A DNA stretch of 8,802 nt from contig CBDDBU010000013.1 of NCBI GenBank assembly GCA_965226045.1, positions 1 to 8,802 on the forward strand, read 5' to 3'. The first letter of the stretch is position 1. Each line of letters begins with the position of its first letter. A program made the translations under genes and the position numbers. Below are positions 5,867-8,802 of the stretch, piece after piece. This DNA comes from CBDDBU01 sp965226045 (GTDB taxonomy: Bacteria; Pseudomonadota; Alphaproteobacteria; VGEJ01). The notes below the pieces were generated by a model that saw only the letters and a program-made list of their open reading frames with translations, was not told the DNA's origin and made no database searches.

Positions 5867-7559
5867 AGTCGAGCGCGGCGGTTTGCGGGCCGCCTTCGAC
5901 GAGGACCTCGCGGAACATGCCGCTGGCCATGTGGTACATCAGATGGCAGTGGAACGCCCAGCGGCCCGGCGCGTCGGCCTCGACCTCGGCGTAGACGGTG
6001 GTGCCGGGCGAGACGCTGATGGTGTGCTTGGCCGGATTCCACTTACCCGCGCCGACGTCGAGGATCGACCACATGCCGTGCAGATGCATCGGATGGGTCA
6101 TCATCGTCTCGTTGACGAACTTGAAGCGCACCCGCTCGCCGAGCGCGAGACGGATCGGCTGGGCCTGGGAAAACTTCAGATCGTTGATCGACCACATGTA
6201 GCGTTCCATGTTGCCGGTCAGGCGGATCTCGATCTCGCGATCGGGTTCGCGGTCGGGATATTTTGGTTTCTGCGCCCGGAGATCGGTGTAGGAGAGGAAC
6301 CGCCCGCCATCGGCGGCACTGGGCAGCAGCCCGCTGCCGGGGGCATAAAAGGGATCGGCGGCGGCCATGGCGCTGTGATCCATGCCAGCCATATCGCCGT
6401 GATCCATTTCGGCCATATCGCCGTGATCCATTTCCGCCGTATCGCCGTGATCCATGCCGGCCATGTCGCCGTGATCCATGCCGGCATGAGCGTGGCCCAT
6501 ATCGGCCATGCTGAGGAGCGGCGGCTGGCGTCCGGGCGGGACCGCCGCCGTCATACTGGGATCGGAGGTCAGGGTGGCGCGCGCGTGACCGGTGCGTGCC
6601 ATCGACTCGGCGAAGATGGTGAAGGCGCCGGCTTCCTTGGGGCGGACGATCACATCGTAGGTCTCGGCGACCGCGATGCGGAACTCGTCGACCTTCACGG
6701 GCTGGACATTGTTGCCGTCGGCCTGGACCACGGTCATCGGCAATTCGGGAATGCGCACGTCGAAAAAGGTCATCGCCGCGGCATTGATGAATCGTAGCCG
6801 GACGCGCTCACCGGGCTCGAACAGAGCGGTCCAGTTTTGCGCCGGTGATTTGCCGTTGATGAGGAAGGTGTAACCGCTGACATCGGCGATGTCGGTCGGC
6901 GTCATCCGCATCTCGCCCCAATCGAAGCGGTCGGCGAGAGTCTTGGCGAATCCATTCTCCTCGACGTCGTCGAAGAACGTCATCAGGGTGCGTTGCTGAA
7001 AATTGTAGTAGTCGGACTGTTTTTTCAAATTGGCGAGAATCTGCTCCGGCCGGCTGTCGTGCCAATCGGAAAGCACGACGACATACTCGCGGTCAAAGCG
7101 GAACGGCTCGCGGCCTTTGGGATCGATGATGATCGCGCCGTACATACCGGCCTGCTCCTGTAAGCCGGAGTGGCTGTGATACCAATAGGTGCCCGGTTGC
7201 TGGGCCGGGAACCGATAGGTGTGCGTGGTGCCGGGCTTGATACCCGCGAAGCTGAGGCCGGGCACGCCGTCCTCGGTGAACGGAAGAATCACGCCGTGCC
7301 AGTGGATCGAGCTGTCGACATCGAGGGTGTTGGTGACGTTGATGATCAGATCCTCGCCCTCGGCGAAGCGGAGCGTCGGTGCCGGGATCGAGCCGTTGAT
7401 CGCGAGCCCGGGACGCAGAGTCCCGGAGGCATCGAGCATGATCGATCCAATGGTGAGATCGTAGGTGCCGGCGGAGACCGGCGCCGTTGCGATCGCCGCT
7501 AGCGCGGCGGCCACAATACGAATCTTGAGCCACTGCTGTCCGGTTATACCAACGGTCAT
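5865..7559 (-). CDS. copA: Copper-resistance multicopper oxidase CopA, 5' end replaced by IS630 sequence
   Basis: CopA/PcoA is a periplasmic multicopper oxidase that oxidises Cu(I) and binds extra copper. All four copper-ligand motifs are present: HWHG (86-89), WYHSHSG (126-132), HPMHLHG (489-495) and HCHLMYHMASGM (537-548, with M548 the probable type 1 axial ligand). Residues 361-400 are a Met/His-rich repeat of five 8-residue units, a likely copper-binding segment. The native gene begins inside or beyond IS630 copy 2: the first five codons (MTVGI) come from the IS tip or target site, and native sequence starts around residue 6. The hybrid protein, 564 residues, still has a signal-like N-terminus (K12, R14, then IVAAALAAIATAPVSA). 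If the native protein had a twin-arginine motif, it is lost. The new ATG lies 3 bases after the transposase stop, without a strong ribosome site. copB follows 11 bases downstream. Confidence 0.92.
   Translation of the reverse strand: MTVGITGQQWLKIRIVAAALAAIATAPVSAGTYDLTIGSIMLDASGTLRPGLAINGSIPAPTLRFAEGEDLIINVTNTLDVDSSIHWHGVILPFTEDGVPGLSFAGIKPGTTHTYRFPAQQPGTYWYHSHSGLQEQAGMYGAIIIDPKGREPFRFDREYVVVLSDWHDSRPEQILANLKKQSDYYNFQQRTLMTFFDDVEENGFAKTLADRFDWGEMRMTPTDIADVSGYTFLINGKSPAQNWTALFEPGERVRLRFINAAAMTFFDVRIPELPMTVVQADGNNVQPVKVDEFRIAVAETYDVIVRPKEAGAFTIFAESMARTGHARATLTSDPSMTAAVPPGRQPPLLSMADMGHAHAGMDHGDMAGMDHGDTAEMDHGDMAEMDHGDMAGMDHSAMAAADPFYAPGSGLLPSAADGGRFLSYTDLRAQKPKYPDREPDREIEIRLTGNMERYMWSINDLKFSQAQPIRLALGERVRFKFVNETMMTHPMHLHGMWSILDVGAGKWNPAKHTISVSPGTTVYAEVEADAPGRWAFHCHLMYHMASGMFREVLVEGGPQTAALD
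6360..6479 (-). repeat. 24-bp tandem repeat coding the CopA Met/His-rich segment
   Basis: Five 24-base units encode MDHGDMAG, MDHGDTAE, MDHGDMAE, MDHGDMAG and MDHSAMAA. The core CGCCGTGATCCAT (plus strand) is identical in four units and nearly so in the fifth. Unit number could change by slippage without altering the frame, changing the number of copper-binding groups. Confidence 0.85.
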
Positions 7560-7562
7560 TGA

Positions 7563-8625
7563 TCAGAACCCATGCGCCCATTTGCGCATGCCGAGGGACA
7601 TGATCTTCCATGGTTGGTCGATGAGGTTGTTCCAGGCTTGGCAGCACAGCGCGACGATGTCTTCGTAGGATTTGAAGATCCGGTTCGACAACCAGTTGTC
7701 GCGCATGAATTGCCAGACATTCTCCACCGGGTTCAACTCGGGCGATCGTGGCGGCAGCGCCAGGACGGTGATGTTGTCGGGGATCGCCAGCTTGGGCGTC
7801 AAGTGCCAACCGGCCTGATCGACGATCAGCACCGCATGGGCGCCGGGATCGACGGCGGCACTGATCTCGATGAGGTGCGCCGCCATGGCGTCGGTGTCGC
7901 ACCAGGGCATGACCAGCCCGGCGCCTTTCCCCTTCGCGGGACAGATCGCGCCGAAGATATAGGCCCATTCGGTGCGCTGGTCGCGGGGCGCCCGCGGGCG
8001 CGTGCCACGTCTGGCCCATCGGCGTGTGAGCTTATTCTTCTGGCCGATGCGGGCTTCATCTTGCCACCACAGCTCTATCTCGACGCCTTTCGGGAGCCTC
8101 GCCCGGATCTTCGCCAGTTCGGCGGGGAAGTTTTTTTTTAAAAGCCTCGACGGCCAGCTCGTTTTGCGCGTAGTGGCGCGGCCGCGCCGAGATCTTGGCG
8201 AAGCCGAGCGCCTTCAACTCGCGCCCGACCGTGGTCTCGTCGAGCGAGATGGCGAACGTCTCCAAGAGCCACCGCGCCAGGTCCTTGCGCCGCCAGCGCA
8301 CGACGCCGTCGACCGCCGGGACCGGGCCGGCCTCAACAACCTCCGCCAGTGCGCGGCGGTGATCGGCGTTGAGCTTCGAGGGTGCGCCCGGTGACTTCCC
8401 ATCGACCAGCCCGTCCGGTCCGCGGGCGTTGAAGCGCAGCACCCAGTCGCGAATGATCTGCAGACCGACGCCGCCGATCCGCGACGCATCCGTCCTGCTG
8501 CCACCATCGTAGACCTCGGCCAACGCCAGCAGACGACGGCTCTGGGTCGCGTCCCTGGTCCTCTTCGCGAGGCGCCGCAGTGAGACGCTGTCAAAATCGT
8601 TCCGTAAGTCGATAGGCGCTGCCAT
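7563..8625 (-). CDS. IS630-family transposase, two frames joined by recoding, copy 2
   Basis: The organisation is the same as in copy 1. The first frame (start 8625, stop 8056) holds the helix-turn-helix region, the second (open from 8132 to the stop at 7563) holds the DDE domain, and they join at nine A (8131-8139). The predicted fused product is 353 residues with D189, D269 and E301. The one difference from copy 1 that I noticed is a silent change in an arginine codon (CGC here, CGA in copy 1). The stop codon is followed 3 bases later by the ATG that opens the hybrid copA frame, so transcripts of this gene could run into copA and copB. Both copies look equally intact, so either could mobilise the other. 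Confidence 0.85.
8131..8139 (-). other. A9 slippery run, predicted transposase recoding site, copy 2
   Basis: The nine-A run and surrounding bases are identical to copy 1. Keeping the out-of-frame junction in both copies supports programmed recoding rather than a chance frameshift, although a recent duplication of an already broken element would look the same. Confidence 0.65.
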
Positions 8626-8631
8626 GGCGAA

Positions 8632-8635
8632 CCTC
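8632..8635 (-). promoter_or_regulatory. Ribosome binding site deciding the IS630 transposase start, copy 2
   Basis: GAGG on the minus strand lies 6 bases before ATG 8625, as in copy 1, favouring 8625 over the upstream ATG 8637. Confidence 0.5.
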
Positions 8636-8713
8636 ATTGGTTCACCACATTGAGTCAGAGATCGGACCGCTTGGGAAGCCCCAACGTGAGTCAGGCATTC
8701 CGCTCGGTGGTAT

Positions 8714-8802
8714 TAGCGGCGATCTCGTCACGCGCGCCGAAGGCTTCGGGGTGGCGGCGCGGCGGGTCTGTGGCCACAACTTCTTCGCGGTGCACGAGGC
8801 GG
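8714..8802 (+). pseudogene. 2-oxo acid dehydrogenase E1-alpha subunit, internal fragment cut by IS630
   Basis: The plus strand is open to the window edge and reads SGDLVTRAEGFGVAARRVCG followed by HNFFAVHEA. This resembles the thiamine-diphosphate domain of pyruvate, acetoin or branched-chain 2-oxo acid dehydrogenase E1-alpha, where a segment like DLAxRAxxYGxPGxxVDGND is followed by VLAVYEA. The upstream part of the gene would lie where IS630 copy 2 now sits, and it is not found left of that element or left of copy 1. The gene is therefore 5'-truncated here. With only about 30 residues the family call is tentative, and the exact substrate cannot be told. Confidence 0.55.

Larger units (their letters stand above)
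7547..8713 (-). mobile_element. IS630-family insertion sequence, copy 2
   Basis: This is a direct-orientation copy of 3099-4265, offset by exactly 4448 bases. TA pairs lie at 7545-7546 and 8714-8715 (or at 7547-7548 and 8711-8712 if the narrower limits are right). Its left tip abuts the 5' end of copA and its right tip abuts a plus-strand 2-oxo acid dehydrogenase fragment; these cannot be two halves of one gene. The near identity of the two copies implies recent transposition, duplication or gene conversion. The subterminal TGAGTCAG pair and the left-tip hairpin are also present here. Confidence 0.85.

Noticed and set aside
5859..6797. A 312-codon plus-strand frame with His/Ile-rich repeats, opposite copA
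   Set aside because: The repeats are the complement of the CopA Met/His repeat. CopA has complete copper-ligand motifs on the other strand, so this is a shadow.
7093..8019. A 308-codon minus-strand frame running from IS630 copy 2 into copA
   Set aside because: It reads both the transposase and copA in the wrong frame, so the apparent fusion is an artefact of GC-rich composition.

Overview
This window is a GC-rich patchwork of insertion sequences around a small copper-resistance remnant. Codon use, the CopA/CopB type and the IS content suggest a proteobacterium, probably an alphaproteobacterium. That placement is inference; no rRNA or taxonomic marker is present. I found no tRNA, rRNA or CRISPR array.

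Left part (1-2957): the first third of an IS110-family DEDD recombinase gene is cut off by a complete-looking IS21-family element (413-2957). The IS21 element has paired internal repeats at both ends. It encodes IstA, interrupted by an in-frame amber codon, and an intact IstB helper ATPase. The sequence right of the IS21 element does not continue the IS110 gene, and no target duplication is visible, so the junction was rearranged after insertion.

Middle and right (2958-8802): two copies of one IS630-family element lie in the same orientation exactly 4448 bp apart, with a single base difference noticed. Each encodes its transposase in two frames joined across a run of nine A, which looks like programmed recoding. 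Between them, all on the minus strand, lie copA (multicopper oxidase), copB (outer-membrane copper protein) and a membrane-bound diguanylate cyclase truncated in its GGDEF domain. The copA 5' end abuts IS630 copy 2, and the end of the IS supplies a new in-frame ATG. The hybrid protein keeps a signal peptide and all copper ligands, so it may still be made. Beyond copy 2 is a short plus-strand piece that reads like the E1-alpha subunit of a 2-oxo acid dehydrogenase.

Functionally, CopA (periplasmic Cu(I) oxidation and Cu binding) and CopB (outer membrane) would act together in periplasmic copper tolerance. Both ends of the inter-IS segment are cut inside genes or gene starts, and none of the IS flanks join into a continuous gene. 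This points to IS-mediated deletion or recombination rather than simple insertions. I see no evidence for a wholly new system. The most interesting items are the IS-supplied copA start, the A9 recoding site kept in both copies, and the composite-transposon-like layout.
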